A stretch of 46,335 bases of DNA from Rhodospirillaceae bacterium (GCA_018667855.1 JABIRL010000015.1:1-46335); one strand, 5' to 3'. Counted from the first letter of the stretch, positions 36,654 through 46,309 are shown. Numbers and translations are program-made. The notes: generated by a model not told the origin, from the sequence alone.

Positions 36654-39600
36654 TCACTCCGCTGCGGTGGATCGGGTTTCGGGGTTGCGCCAGGTGTCCA
36701 GAAGGTGGGCCTGTTCCGCCGCCGTTGCTTTCTGGCTGCGTTCCTTGATGTGGCCGTAGCCGCGGATTTTGGCGGGCAGGCTCGCGATTTGGACCGTCAG
36801 GGCGTGGTTGTCCGGGCTCAGGCCGGCCAGTAATTCCTCGACCACGGCGCGGTAGGCGGGAATGGCGGCCCGTTCGGCGCGGCGTTCCTCGGTGCGGCCG
36901 AAAATATCGAAAGCGCCGCCGCGCAGGCCTTTCAGCCTGGCCAGGAGTTTGAATGCGCTCATCATCCAGGGGCCGAATTCGCGCTTGATCAATTGGCCGG
37001 AATCGGGGTCACGGGCGGCGATCAGGGGCGGGGCCAGATGGAAGGTCAGCTTCAAGTCACCCTCGAACTGCTTGGCCAGGGCGGCCTGGAAACGACCATC
37101 GCTGTACAGACGGGCGACTTCATATTCGTCCTTGTAGGCCATCAGTTTGAACAGGTTATGGGCCACGGCCACCGTCAGGCCGGTCATGCCCTTGCCTTTG
37201 GTTTGCTCCACCGTCTCGGCCTGGCGAACAAACGCCTCATACTGGTCGCCATAGGCGGCATCCTGGTAGGCGGTCAGCGCCGTGCGGCGCCGGGCGATGA
37301 TCTCGTCCAGAGTTTCGTCCCCGTTCGCCTCGGCCGCCTCGATCGTTTCTGGCGGCTGGGCCGCGTGGATCACTTGATCGAGGTCTTCCGCCGCCAGCCG
37401 ACCCAGGGCAAAGGCGCGGCGGTTCATGGCCACGGCAACGCCGTTCAGCTCTATGGCCCGGTCGATGGCGGCGCCGCTGACAGGCAGGGCGCCGCGTTGA
37501 TAGGCATGGCCCAACAGGAACAGGTTGGCGGCGATGGCGTCCCCCATCAGGGCCGTGGCCAGGCCGGTGGCATCGATAAATTCCGTGCGGTTGTCGCCGG
37601 CGCCATCGCGGATCAACTGGCGCAGTTCGTCCGAATGGAATTCCGTGTCCGGGTTCAGGGTGAAATCAGCCGTCGGCGCCAGATGGCTGTTGACGATGGC
37701 CTGGGTGCCGCCGCGGGACATCTTGCGCAGGGCATCGGGTGAAGCGGCCACGACCATATCCGCGCCCAGCAACAGATCAGCGCCACCGGCGGCGATGCGC
37801 ACGGCGTGTAGTTCCTCGGGCGTTGGCGCGATCCGGATATGGCTCATCACGGCGCCGTTTTTCTGAGCGATGCCGGTAAAATCCAGCACCGTGACGCCCT
37901 TGCCCTCCAGATGCGCCGCCATGCCCAAAAGCGCGCCGACGGTAATGACGCCGGTGCCGCCAATGCCGGTGACCAAGATATTGTAGCCGCCCTCCGCCGC
38001 CGCCGTTCGCGGGGCGGGCAGGGAAGCGATGGCGTTGTCCAGGCTTTCGCCGCTGGCCGCAGGGGCTCTTCTCGGCACCGCACCCGCGACCGTGACGAAG
38101 CTGGGGCAGAAGCCCCTGACGCAGGAGAAATCCTTGTTGCAGGCTGACTGATTGATCTGCCGCTTGCGCCCGAACGGCGTCTCCAGAGGCTCCACCGAAA
38201 CGCAGTTGGAGGCGACGGAACAATCGCCGCAGCCCTCGCACACAGCTTCGTTGATAAAGGCCCGTTTGTCCGGATCGGGGAAGGTGCCGCGTTTGCGGCG
38301 GCGGCGCTTTTCCGCTGCGCAGGTCTGGTCATAGATCAGGACCGTGCAGCCCTCGGTCTGCCGCAATTCTTGCTGGACCTGATCCAGTTCGTCCCGGTGG
38401 CGGATGGTAACGCCGGGCGCCCAGGCGGTGCCGACGGCGTATTTGTCCGGCTCGTCACTGACCACGATGATCTTGGAAACGCCTTCGTGGTGGACCTGTT
38501 GGCTGATCTGCCAGGGCGACAGGGGGCCGTCATGGGGTTGCCCGCCGGTCATGGCCACGGCGTCATTGAACAGAATCTTGTACGTGATGTTGACGCCAGA
38601 GGCGACGGCGGCGCGAATGCCCGTGATGCCCGAATGGTAATAGGTGCCATCGCCCAGATTGGCGAAGATGTGTTTTTCACCGGTAAAGGCGGCCTGCCCC
38701 AGCCAGGGCACGCCTTCGCCGCCCATCTGCGTAAATGTCTCAGTGGAGCGGTCCATAAACAGGGCCATGAAGTGGCAGCCGATACCGCCCATGGCGCGGC
38801 TGCCGTCCGGCACCTTGGTGGAGGTATTGTGCGGGCAGCCGGAACAGAAATAGGGTGCCCGTTCGATGGGCGCGGCGGCTTTCTTGGCGGCGGCTTCCTT
38901 GCGGTCCAGCTGCGCCATGCGTTCCTCGATGGTGGGCGAGGTCACATAGGAGCCAATGCGCGAGATGATGATGCGGGCGATCTGGCCCGGCGACAGCTCG
39001 CCATCCGAGGGACACAGCAATTGTCCCGCTTCATCGAACTTGCCGACCACGCGGGGGCGTACATCCGCGCGCCAATTGTATAATTGTTCCTTCAACTGGT
39101 TTTCGATAACGGCGCGTTTTTCCTCGATCACCAGAACTTCGTCCAGCCCCTCGGCAAAGGCGCGGATGCCCTCCCGCTCCAGGGGCCAGGGCATGCCGAC
39201 CTTGTACAGACGCAGGCCGATCTCGGCGGCCATCGTCTCGTCAATTCCCAGATCTTCGAGGGCCTGGCGGGTATCGAGATAGGATTTACCGGCGGCGACG
39301 ATGCCGATGCGGGGTTTTGGTGAATCCCAGACCAGGCGGTCGATACCGTTGGCCCGGGCGAAGGCCAGGGCGGCATAGACCTTGTGCCGTTGCAAGCGTT
39401 CTTCCTGGCTCCAACGATCATCGGGCCAGCGGATGTTCAGACCACCGGGAGGCATTTCGAAATCGGGAAGCTTGATGTCCAGGCGGTGGGCATCCACCTC
39501 CACCGAGGCGGAGCTTTCCACCACTTCCGATACGCATTTGAAACCAACCCAAACGCCGGCGTACCGCGACATGGCCCAGCCGAGCAGGCCGTAGTCGAGA

Positions 39601-40190
39601 TATTCCTGGACCCCGGCGGGGTACAGCATGGGCACCATCCAGGATGCCAGATTGTGTTCGCTCTGCCCCGGCACGGTGGAGGATACGGCGGCGTGATCGT
39701 CGCCGCACATCATCAATACACCGCCATTGGGGTCGGTGCCGGCGCTGTTGGCGTGGCGCACCACATCGCCGCAACGGTCCACGCCGGGCGCCTTGCCGTA
39801 CCAGATGCCATAGACGCCGTCGTAGTTGGATTTCGGACCCAGGTTCAATTGCTGGCTGCCCCACAGAGCGGTGGCGGCCATGTCCTCGTTGACGCCGGGT
39901 TGGAAGACAATGTGATTGCTTTCCAGAAACGGCTTGGCCTGCCAAAGTTGTTGGTCGAACCCGCCCAGGGGAGAGCCGCGATAGCCGGAAATATAACAAC
40001 CCGTATTCAGACCCGCCGCCTGGTCGCGCTGGCGCTGCAACATGGGCAGGCGCACGAGAGCCTGGGTTCCGGTCAGAAAAACCCGGCCTTTTTCGAGGGC
40101 ATATTTATCATCGAGAGAAACGTCTGAAAGCGTAACGCTTCCAGGAGTCGTCCCCGGAATTGTCCCAGGAATCGTTTTGGCAGATGTCAT
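36654..40190 (-). CDS. Indolepyruvate ferredoxin oxidoreductase (fused alpha/beta-type)
   Basis: A 1178-residue single-chain enzyme that converts aryl 2-oxo acids to aryl-acyl-CoA, reducing ferredoxin. A thiamine-pyrophosphate region with GIGCHFMALFM and LGDGTYYHSG lies around residues 475-520. A ferredoxin-like Cys cluster follows (VCEGCGDCSVASNCVSV and SACNKDFSCVRGFCPS). The gamma-type region GIGGTGVITVGALLGMAAHL is near residue 750. It works in Trp/Tyr/Phe catabolism by transamination and 2-oxo acid cleavage. It is first in an operon with the SDR and 2TM genes. The first residues contain three TIPG-like repeats. Confidence 0.93.
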   Translation of the reverse strand: MTSAKTIPGTIPGTTPGSVTLSDVSLDDKYALEKGRVFLTGTQALVRLPMLQRQRDQAAGLNTGCYISGYRGSPLGGFDQQLWQAKPFLESNHIVFQPGVNEDMAATALWGSQQLNLGPKSNYDGVYGIWYGKAPGVDRCGDVVRHANSAGTDPNGGVLMMCGDDHAAVSSTVPGQSEHNLASWMVPMLYPAGVQEYLDYGLLGWAMSRYAGVWVGFKCVSEVVESSASVEVDAHRLDIKLPDFEMPPGGLNIRWPDDRWSQEERLQRHKVYAALAFARANGIDRLVWDSPKPRIGIVAAGKSYLDTRQALEDLGIDETMAAEIGLRLYKVGMPWPLEREGIRAFAEGLDEVLVIEEKRAVIENQLKEQLYNWRADVRPRVVGKFDEAGQLLCPSDGELSPGQIARIIISRIGSYVTSPTIEERMAQLDRKEAAAKKAAAPIERAPYFCSGCPHNTSTKVPDGSRAMGGIGCHFMALFMDRSTETFTQMGGEGVPWLGQAAFTGEKHIFANLGDGTYYHSGITGIRAAVASGVNITYKILFNDAVAMTGGQPHDGPLSPWQISQQVHHEGVSKIIVVSDEPDKYAVGTAWAPGVTIRHRDELDQVQQELRQTEGCTVLIYDQTCAAEKRRRRKRGTFPDPDKRAFINEAVCEGCGDCSVASNCVSVEPLETPFGRKRQINQSACNKDFSCVRGFCPSFVTVAGAVPRRAPAASGESLDNAIASLPAPRTAAAEGGYNILVTGIGGTGVITVGALLGMAAHLEGKGVTVLDFTGIAQKNGAVMSHIRIAPTPEELHAVRIAAGGADLLLGADMVVAASPDALRKMSRGGTQAIVNSHLAPTADFTLNPDTEFHSDELRQLIRDGAGDNRTEFIDATGLATALMGDAIAANLFLLGHAYQRGALPVSGAAIDRAIELNGVAVAMNRRAFALGRLAAEDLDQVIHAAQPPETIEAAEANGDETLDEIIARRRTALTAYQDAAYGDQYEAFVRQAETVEQTKGKGMTGLTVAVAHNLFKLMAYKDEYEVARLYSDGRFQAALAKQFEGDLKLTFHLAPPLIAARDPDSGQLIKREFGPWMMSAFKLLARLKGLRGGAFDIFGRTEERRAERAAIPAYRAVVEELLAGLSPDNHALTVQIASLPAKIRGYGHIKERSQKATAAEQAHLLDTWRNPETRSTAAE
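40140..40175 (-). repeat. Three 12-bp tandem units right after the start codon (TIPG repeats)
   Basis: On the minus strand the units are ACGATTCCTGGG, ACAATTCCGGGG and ACGACTCCTGGA, in frame from codon 6 of the indolepyruvate oxidoreductase gene, giving T-I-P-G, T-I-P-G and T-T-P-G. The repeats keep the reading frame, and most differences are synonymous. Confidence 0.75.
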
Positions 40191-40274
40191 GCCTTATCCC
40201 CAAATATCAAACGACCCCAACTCACCGGTCTTCTAAAGGTAAGCATTTCTGACCTAATTTGCAAATTTCCCACC

Positions 40275-40339
40275 ATCCCGCATAATTGTCCCGCATAACC
40301 GTCCCGCATTATCGTCCCGCATTATCGTCCCGCATCAAT
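40275..40339. repeat. Five 13-bp tandem units over the stop codon of the sigma-54 regulator gene
   Basis: The plus-strand units are ATCCCGCATAATT, GTCCCGCATAACC, two identical GTCCCGCATTATC and GTCCCGCATCAAT, at 40275, 40288, 40301, 40314 and 40327. The minus-strand gene's stop codon (TAA at 40322-40324) lies in the fourth unit. The array therefore begins in the last codons of the gene and runs into the gap toward the indolepyruvate gene. Two units are identical, so it looks recent. Confidence 0.8.
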
Positions 40340-41728
40340 ACCGAATTCGCTGACCTTGCGATACAGGGTGGAGCGGCCAATGCCCAGACGGCGGGCGACT
40401 TCGGTCATTTGACCATCATATTTGTCGATTGCCAGGCGAATCATGTCTGCTTCCATGGCGTCCAGGGTGCGGACCTCGCCTTCGGTGTCCAGCGCCGGCA
40501 AGCCGCCGTTGCCGCCGCCACCCGCCGCCATGGGCGCCGCCATACCCATGCTCTGGGCGATCTGCGGGAAGTCCGCAATCGACAGTTCATCCCCGTCGCA
40601 CAGCACGACGGCCCGGAAGATGGCATTTTCCAGCTGCCGGACGTTGCCCGGCCAATCGAAACCCTTGAGCAGGTCCTGGGCTTCCGCCGACAGGCCGCGC
40701 ACCGCCTTGCCTTCGGTCGCCGCCAGTTTGGCGATAAAATGTTCCGACAGCGGCGTGATATCGTCCACCCTTTGGCGAAGGGGCGGGATCTGGATGGGAA
40801 AGACATTCAGGCGGTAATACAAATCCTCGCGAAAGTGCCCTTCGCTCACCTGTCTCTGCAATTCTCGATTGGTGGCCGAGATCAGGCGGAAATCAACCTT
40901 GACTGGCTGCCGTGCGCCGATCGGATCGACCTCGCCTTCCTGCAGTGCCCGTAGGAGCTTGACCTGCATATCCTGGCGCAGTTCACCAATCTCATCGAGA
41001 AACAATGTACCGCCGTCGGCTTCCTGAAATTTTCCCGCATGCCGTTGGTCGGCGCCGGTGAAGGCGCCTTTTTCGTGGCCGAACAGCATGCTTTCGACCA
41101 GGTTCTCGGGGATGGCGCCACAGTTGACCGCGACGAACGGTTTGCCGGCCCGTTCGGAGGAGCCTTGAACCGCACGGGCAATCATCTCCTTGCCGACGCC
41201 GCTTTCCCCTTCGATCAGGATGGGTATGTTCGATGAAGCCCCCCGACGCGCCAAATTCAGCGTCATGGCCATGGCATCGCTTCCGGCGATCAGATCATCA
41301 AACTGCATGCGCCCGTCGACTTGTCGGCTGAGGCGGGAGACCTGGCCCGACAGGGCATTCATTTTCAGGGCGTTTTCCATGGAAACCAGCAGCCGCTCCG
41401 GGCTGGCCGGTTTGGGGATGAAGTCGGCCGCGCCGGCCTGCATCACCTTCACGATAACCTCGATGCCGCTTTGCGCCGTCAGCACAATCGCCGGTAAATC
41501 CGGGCGCCGTGACTTGACCTGCCCCAGAACTTCGAAGCCATCAATCCCCGGCATCACCAGATCCAGCAGAATCAGGTCAACATTGTTGCTTTCTTCCGAC
41601 TGCATGAATGCGATGGCTTCCTCGCCGCCCTTGGCGATTTCAACATCATAGCCGTGGCGGCTGACCACGGTTTCCAACAGGCGTCTCTGAGTGGGATCAT
41701 CATCGACGATCAACACGGTTTGCGCCAT
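40322..41728 (-). CDS. Sigma-54-dependent response regulator (NtrC family)
   Basis: A 468-residue activator: receiver domain (Asp56 in LILLDLVMPGIDG; Lys in PKPASP), AAA+ domain with Walker A GESGVGKE at 174-181, sigma-54-contact loop GAFTGA at 221-226, Walker B LFLDEIGEL, arginine fingers in FREDLYYRLNVF, and a C-terminal Fis-type helix-turn-helix (VARRLGIGRSTLYRKVSEFG). It must activate a sigma-54 promoter on phosphorylation. No adjacent kinase gene is seen in this window, so its sensor is elsewhere. The start MAQTVLIVDDD is the family N-terminus. Confidence 0.93.
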   Translation of the reverse strand: MAQTVLIVDDDPTQRRLLETVVSRHGYDVEIAKGGEEAIAFMQSEESNNVDLILLDLVMPGIDGFEVLGQVKSRRPDLPAIVLTAQSGIEVIVKVMQAGAADFIPKPASPERLLVSMENALKMNALSGQVSRLSRQVDGRMQFDDLIAGSDAMAMTLNLARRGASSNIPILIEGESGVGKEMIARAVQGSSERAGKPFVAVNCGAIPENLVESMLFGHEKGAFTGADQRHAGKFQEADGGTLFLDEIGELRQDMQVKLLRALQEGEVDPIGARQPVKVDFRLISATNRELQRQVSEGHFREDLYYRLNVFPIQIPPLRQRVDDITPLSEHFIAKLAATEGKAVRGLSAEAQDLLKGFDWPGNVRQLENAIFRAVVLCDGDELSIADFPQIAQSMGMAAPMAAGGGGNGGLPALDTEGEVRTLDAMEADMIRLAIDKYDGQMTEVARRLGIGRSTLYRKVSEFGIDAGR

Positions 41729-41820
41729 TGCCCTCTATCCAGTCCCTCATTATTTATGACATAGATACTTTAGCTTTTGTGCCATTTCGGGACAAGCGGT
41801 GATTGGGGAATAGGTGACTT

Positions 41821-43590
41821 ATGGATCTTGGGGACTTGCCACAATGGGACTTGGCCGATCTTTATGATGGTCCGGAGGCGGATGAACTAGCCGCGGATCT
41901 GGATCTGGCGGAGGCCGCGGCGGAACGCTTCAACGGCGACTATGCCGGCAAGGTGGCGGGGTTGTCGGCGCCGGAACTGGCCCGGGCCATCAGTCGATAC
42001 GAAGCGGACGAGGATCTGCTGGGCCGCATCGCCTCGTACGCCCAGCTATATCACGCGGCGCGGGTTTCGGATCGGGAGGCGGGCCGTTTTTACCAGACCA
42101 ACATGGAACGGTTGAGCGAGATCACCACCAAGTTGATTTTCTTCACCCTGGAACTGAACCGTATCGAGGATGACGCCTTGGCCGCACAGCTGGCGGCGGA
42201 CGAGGGTTTGGCCCATTACGCCCCTTGGTTACGCGATGTGCGGGCCAGCCGGCCGCATCAATTGTCCGACGAACAGGAGCGCTTGTTGCATGAAAAGCAG
42301 GTTACGGGCCGGGCAGCATGGGTCCGCCTGTTCGACGAGACCATGGCGGATATGCGTTTTGCCGTGGATGGCGAGGACCGCACGTTGGAGCAAACCCTGC
42401 ATTTGTTGTCGGAGCCCGATGTTGCCCAGCGCAAGGCGGCGGCCAAAGCCCTCGGCGTGGGCTTCGCCGAGAAGAAAAGCCTGTTCGCGCTGATCACAAA
42501 TACCCTGGCCAAGGACAAGGAGATTGAGGACAACTGGCGCCACTTCGCCCGGCCCGACAGCGCGCGGCATCTCTCCAACCTGGTCGAGGACGAGGTGGTG
42601 GACGCCTTGGCCGACGCGGTGACGGCCGCCTATCCGCGCCTTTCCCACCGCTATTATGCGCTCAAGGCCCGCTGGTTCGGGGTGGAGGCGTTAGATTATT
42701 GGGACCGCAACGCACCGCTGCCGGACGAGGATCAGCGGGATTTCACGTTTCAGGCTGCACAGACCCAGGTGCTGGACGCCTACCGGCGCTTCTCACCGAC
42801 CCTGGCGGATGTGGGGCAGCGATTTTTCGACAATGCCTGGATCGACGCGCCGGCCAGCCCCGGCAAGGCGGCGGGCGCTTTCGCCCACCCCACGGTGCCC
42901 TCGGCTCATCCCTATCTGCTATTGAATTATCAGGGCCGCACGCGGGATGTCATGACCCTGGCCCACGAATTGGGCCATGGGGTGCATCAGGTGCTGGCGG
43001 CCGGGCAGGGGGCCTTGATGGCCGATACGCCTCTGACCCTGGCGGAAACCGCCAGCGTGTTCGGTGAACAATTGACCTTCCGCGCCCTGTTGGATCAGGA
43101 AACCGCGCCCGGCCGCCGCAAGGCCATGCTGGCGGGCAAGACAGAAGATATGCTGAATACCGTGGTGCGCCAGATCGCCTTTTACGATTTCGAACGCCGC
43201 CTGCATGATGAACGCCGCCAGGGCGAGCTGTCGGTGGAACGGATTGGCGAGATTTGGCTGGCGGTGCAGGGCGAAAGCCTTGGTCCGGCCATTCGTCTGC
43301 ATGACGAATATGCCAATTACTGGTGCTACATACCCCATTTTATCCATTCGCCGTTTTACGTCTATGCCTATGCCTTCGGCGATTGTCTGGTGAATTCCCT
43401 CTACGCGGTCTATCAGTCCGCCCCTGACGGTTTCGCGGAAAAATATCTGGATATGTTGCGGGCCGGCGGCAGTTTGCGCCATAAGGACTTGCTGGCGCCG
43501 TTTGGCCTGAATGCCACGGACCCGCAATTCTGGCAGCAGGGCCTGAAGGTGATCGAGGGGTTCGTCGACGAGTTGGAGGCCCTGTCTTGA
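41821..43590 (+). CDS. pepF: M3-family oligoendopeptidase (PepF-like)
   Basis: A 589-residue cytosolic zinc endopeptidase that cleaves short peptides. The zinc motif HELGH is at 382-386 (in LAHELGHGVHQVL), with the third ligand Glu in LAETASVFGEQL. The upstream block AHPYLLLNYQGRTRDVMTLA and the last block FYVYAYAFGDCLVNSLY are characteristic. It matches the PepF length. It starts with ATG near AGGTGACTT. The end is followed by a tandem repeat that starts at its last two codons. The ABC1 kinase-like gene follows 66 nt on, same strand. Confidence 0.92.
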   Translation: MDLGDLPQWDLADLYDGPEADELAADLDLAEAAAERFNGDYAGKVAGLSAPELARAISRYEADEDLLGRIASYAQLYHAARVSDREAGRFYQTNMERLSEITTKLIFFTLELNRIEDDALAAQLAADEGLAHYAPWLRDVRASRPHQLSDEQERLLHEKQVTGRAAWVRLFDETMADMRFAVDGEDRTLEQTLHLLSEPDVAQRKAAAKALGVGFAEKKSLFALITNTLAKDKEIEDNWRHFARPDSARHLSNLVEDEVVDALADAVTAAYPRLSHRYYALKARWFGVEALDYWDRNAPLPDEDQRDFTFQAAQTQVLDAYRRFSPTLADVGQRFFDNAWIDAPASPGKAAGAFAHPTVPSAHPYLLLNYQGRTRDVMTLAHELGHGVHQVLAAGQGALMADTPLTLAETASVFGEQLTFRALLDQETAPGRRKAMLAGKTEDMLNTVVRQIAFYDFERRLHDERRQGELSVERIGEIWLAVQGESLGPAIRLHDEYANYWCYIPHFIHSPFYVYAYAFGDCLVNSLYAVYQSAPDGFAEKYLDMLRAGGSLRHKDLLAPFGLNATDPQFWQQGLKVIEGFVDELEALS

Positions 43591-43640
43591 GGATGGTGTC
43601 TTGAAGACGGTGGCTTGAGGATGGTGGCCCGAGGATGGAT
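43585..43640. repeat. Four 14-bp tandem units over the pepF stop codon
   Basis: The units are TCTTGAGGATGGTG (43585-43598), TCTTGAAGACGGTG, GCTTGAGGATGGTG and GCCCGAGGATGGAT (to 43640), 14 bp each. The first unit holds the final Ser codon and TGA stop of pepF. The array fills most of the 66-bp gap to the next gene. Confidence 0.8.
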
Positions 43641-43656
43641 GTGTGAGTAAGCCAAC

Positions 43657-45003
43657 ATGAGCAAGGACCGCGAAGGCGACAGCGTAGGCGGCCGGGTGCG
43701 CCGTTATGCCAAGGTGGGTACGGCGGTCGGCGGTCTGGCCGCCCGTCTGGCCGGCGACAAGGTTTTTGGGTTTTCCATCGACCGGCCGGCCCATGCCAAG
43801 GATCTGAAGATTGCCCTGGGCGGCCTCAAGGGCCCGCTGATGAAGGTGGCCCAGATATTAGCCACTATTCCCGAGGCCCTGCCTCAGGAATACGTGCAGG
43901 AGCTGATCCAGTTGCAGGCCAACGCGCCGGCCATGGGCTGGCTGTTCGTGAAGCGCCGCATGGCCGCTGAACTGGGCCCGGACTGGCAGGATCACTTCGA
44001 TGAATTCACCCATCAGGCCGCCGCCGCCGCATCGTTGGGGCAGGTTCACCGGGCCAGCCTGGACGGCAAGGACCTGGCTTGCAAACTGCAGTACCCGGAC
44101 ATGAATTCCGCGGTGGAAGCCGACCTGGCGCAACTAAAACTGATCTTCTCGATCTATGGCCGCTATGACCGCACGATCGATACTTCGAACGTCCACAAGG
44201 AAATCAGCGCGCGATTGCGCGAGGAATTGGACTATGACCGGGAAGCCCGGCACATGGCCTTGTTCGCCGAAATCTTGAAGGCCGAGAAAAACATCCACAT
44301 CCCCGCCGTGGTGCCGGAACTTTCCACCAGGCGCCTGCTGACCATGAATTGGCTGGATGGCAAACCGCTGCTGGATTTCCGCGAGGCTGATTTGGAAACC
44401 CGCAACACCATTGCATTGAATATGTTTCGGACCTGGTACGTGCCATTTTACAATGCCGGGGTCATTCACGGCGATCCGCATCTGGGCAATTACACCGTGC
44501 GTCCCGATCTGGATATCAACTTGCTGGATTTCGGCTGTGTCCGGGTGTTCGATGCGAAGTTCGTACAAGGGGTCATCGATCTCTACCGCGCCATTCGGGA
44601 CGGCGACCAGGACCTGGCCGTGCATGCTTATGAGACATGGGGCTTTACCGACCTGAAAAAGGAAGTGATCGAAACCCTGAACTTATGGGCCCAGTTCGTC
44701 TATGGCCCGTTGCTTGAGGATCGCAGCCGCCGTATTCGCGAAGATAACGAGGCGGGCGTCTATGGCCGCGATGTGGCCGAGAAAGTGCACAGGGGCCTGC
44801 GCGAATTGGGCGGCGTGCGCCCGCCACAGGAATTCGTCTTCATGGATCGCGCCGCCATCGGCCTCGGCGGTGTATTCATGCACCTGAACGCGGAAGTGAA
44901 CTGGTATCGCCATTTCCATGATTTGATCGATGGCTTCGATGCGGCGAAAATGCGCCGCAAACAGGCCCAATTGCTGAAGAAATTTGACCTTGAGGCATCG
45001 TAG
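43657..45003 (+). CDS. ABC1/UbiB-family atypical kinase-like protein
   Basis: A 448-residue protein-kinase-like fold related to UbiB/COQ8, which supports ubiquinone biosynthesis or lipid handling. The N-terminal element GPLMKVAQILATIPEALPQE has K-V-A-Q in place of the usual KxGQ, a common variant of alphaproteobacteria. The Ala-rich loop AAAAASLGQVHRAS is intact, and the catalytic loop HGDPHLGNY and LDFGCVRVF carry the needed Asp residues. It is probably co-transcribed with pepF. Its exact role is unclear, since several ABC1 proteins may coexist. Confidence 0.9.
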   Translation: MSKDREGDSVGGRVRRYAKVGTAVGGLAARLAGDKVFGFSIDRPAHAKDLKIALGGLKGPLMKVAQILATIPEALPQEYVQELIQLQANAPAMGWLFVKRRMAAELGPDWQDHFDEFTHQAAAAASLGQVHRASLDGKDLACKLQYPDMNSAVEADLAQLKLIFSIYGRYDRTIDTSNVHKEISARLREELDYDREARHMALFAEILKAEKNIHIPAVVPELSTRRLLTMNWLDGKPLLDFREADLETRNTIALNMFRTWYVPFYNAGVIHGDPHLGNYTVRPDLDINLLDFGCVRVFDAKFVQGVIDLYRAIRDGDQDLAVHAYETWGFTDLKKEVIETLNLWAQFVYGPLLEDRSRRIREDNEAGVYGRDVAEKVHRGLRELGGVRPPQEFVFMDRAAIGLGGVFMHLNAEVNWYRHFHDLIDGFDAAKMRRKQAQLLKKFDLEAS

Positions 45004-45071
45004 GTGAAAGTTCCGAATGCCCGATCAAAACCGGATCACTGCGATATGATGTCGCTGGGGGAAACGATGCG

Positions 45072-45099
45072 TTGATTGCGGCGTCGACTTTGCTATATT
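45072..45099 (+). promoter_or_regulatory. Candidate sigma-70 promoter for the pnt operon
   Basis: TTGATT (45072-45077) and TATATT (45094-45099) are separated by 16 bp, with GC before the -10 box. Transcription would start about 43 nt before the ATG of pntA. The -35 matches TTGACA at four of six places and the -10 matches TATAAT at five. Confidence 0.45.
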
Positions 45100-45148
45100 T
45101 CGCGCGTCCCCTGGACGACCGGTTCTTCCTATCAGGATTGCATAGTAA

Positions 45149-46303
45149 ATGAAGATTGCCGTATTGAAAGAGCGGCGGGCTGACGAGCGGCGGGTGGCTG
45201 CAACGCCCGATACCGTGAAGAAATTCGTTGGCCTTGGCGTCGAGGTTACGGTCGAGACCGGCGCCGGCGATGCCGCCCATATATCCGATGATGATTTTGT
45301 CCAGGCCGGCGCGCCCATCGCCGCCGATGCCGCCGCCGCCTTGGCCGCGACGGATGTAGTGCTCAAGGTTCGCCGTCCGATCATGGCCGACGAAAACGGC
45401 GCGGACGAATTGGCCCAGATGCATTCCGGTCAGGTCCTGATCGCCATGCTGAACCCGTTGATCCGCCGTTCCGATTGCGATGCCTACGCCGCGGCTGGCG
45501 TTGATGCCTATGCCATGGAATTGATGCCGCGCATCTCGCGGGCGCAAAGCATGGACGTGCTGTCCTCCCAGGCCAATCTGGCCGGCTATAAATCCGTGCT
45601 GGATGCGACCGAGGAATTCGGCCGGGCCCTGCCCATGATGATGACCGCCGCGGGCACCATCGCACCGGCGAAGATTTTCGTCATGGGGGCTGGTGTTGCA
45701 GGCTTGCAGGCCATCGCCACCGCGCGCCGCCTGGGCGCCGTCGTATCGGCGACCGACGTCCGTCCCGTTGCCAAGGAACAGGTGGAAAGCCTAGGCGCTA
45801 GTTTCGTCATGGTGGAGGACGAGGAAAGCGCCCAGGCCGAGACCGAGGCCGGTTATGCCAGGGAAATGAGCGAAGAATACAAGCAGAAACAGGCGGCCCT
45901 GATCGCGGAAACCATAGCCAAGCAGGATATCGTGATCTGCACCGCTCTTATTCCCGGCCGCGCGGCACCGGTCCTGGTGGACGAGGCCATGGTCGCAGCC
46001 ATGAAGCCCGGTTCCGTAATCGTCGATCTGGCCGTTGAAAACGGCGGCAATTGCGCTCTCTCTCAAATGGGCAAGGTGATCGATGCGGACGGCGTCAAGA
46101 TAATCGGCCATGCCAATTTTCCCGCCCGTCTGGCGGTGGACGCCTCCAACCTGTATGCCCGCAATCTGTTCAATTTTTTGTCTCCGCATATTGATGGCGA
46201 AAGCGGGGATCTGTCGTTTGATTTCGAGGATGAGACCGTATCCGGCGTTTGCCTGACCAAGGGCGGCGCGGTCATCCATCCTATGTTGAGCGCAAAGGAG
46301 TGA
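45149..46303 (+). CDS. pntA: NAD(P) transhydrogenase alpha subunit, part 1 (PntAA)
   Basis: A 384-residue NAD(H)-binding domain I of the proton-pumping transhydrogenase, which uses the proton gradient to reduce NADP with NADH. The start MKIAVLKERRADERRVAATP, RAQSMDVLSSQANLAGYK and the Rossmann segment IFVMGAGVAGLQAIATARRL are hallmarks. IPGRAAPVLVDEAMV is the mobile loop region. It is the split version, with the membrane part in a second gene, as in many alphaproteobacteria. The stop TGA is in AAAGGAGTGATAG, which gives the ribosome site for the next gene. Confidence 0.94.
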   Translation: MKIAVLKERRADERRVAATPDTVKKFVGLGVEVTVETGAGDAAHISDDDFVQAGAPIAADAAAALAATDVVLKVRRPIMADENGADELAQMHSGQVLIAMLNPLIRRSDCDAYAAAGVDAYAMELMPRISRAQSMDVLSSQANLAGYKSVLDATEEFGRALPMMMTAAGTIAPAKIFVMGAGVAGLQAIATARRLGAVVSATDVRPVAKEQVESLGASFVMVEDEESAQAETEAGYAREMSEEYKQKQAALIAETIAKQDIVICTALIPGRAAPVLVDEAMVAAMKPGSVIVDLAVENGGNCALSQMGKVIDADGVKIIGHANFPARLAVDASNLYARNLFNFLSPHIDGESGDLSFDFEDETVSGVCLTKGGAVIHPMLSAKE

Positions 46304-46309
46304 TAGCCA

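Noticed and set aside
43657-45003. KVAQ in place of KxGQ in the ABC1 protein as a novel defect.
   Set aside because: I recall this variant as common among alphaproteobacterial ABC1 proteins, and the other catalytic residues are intact.
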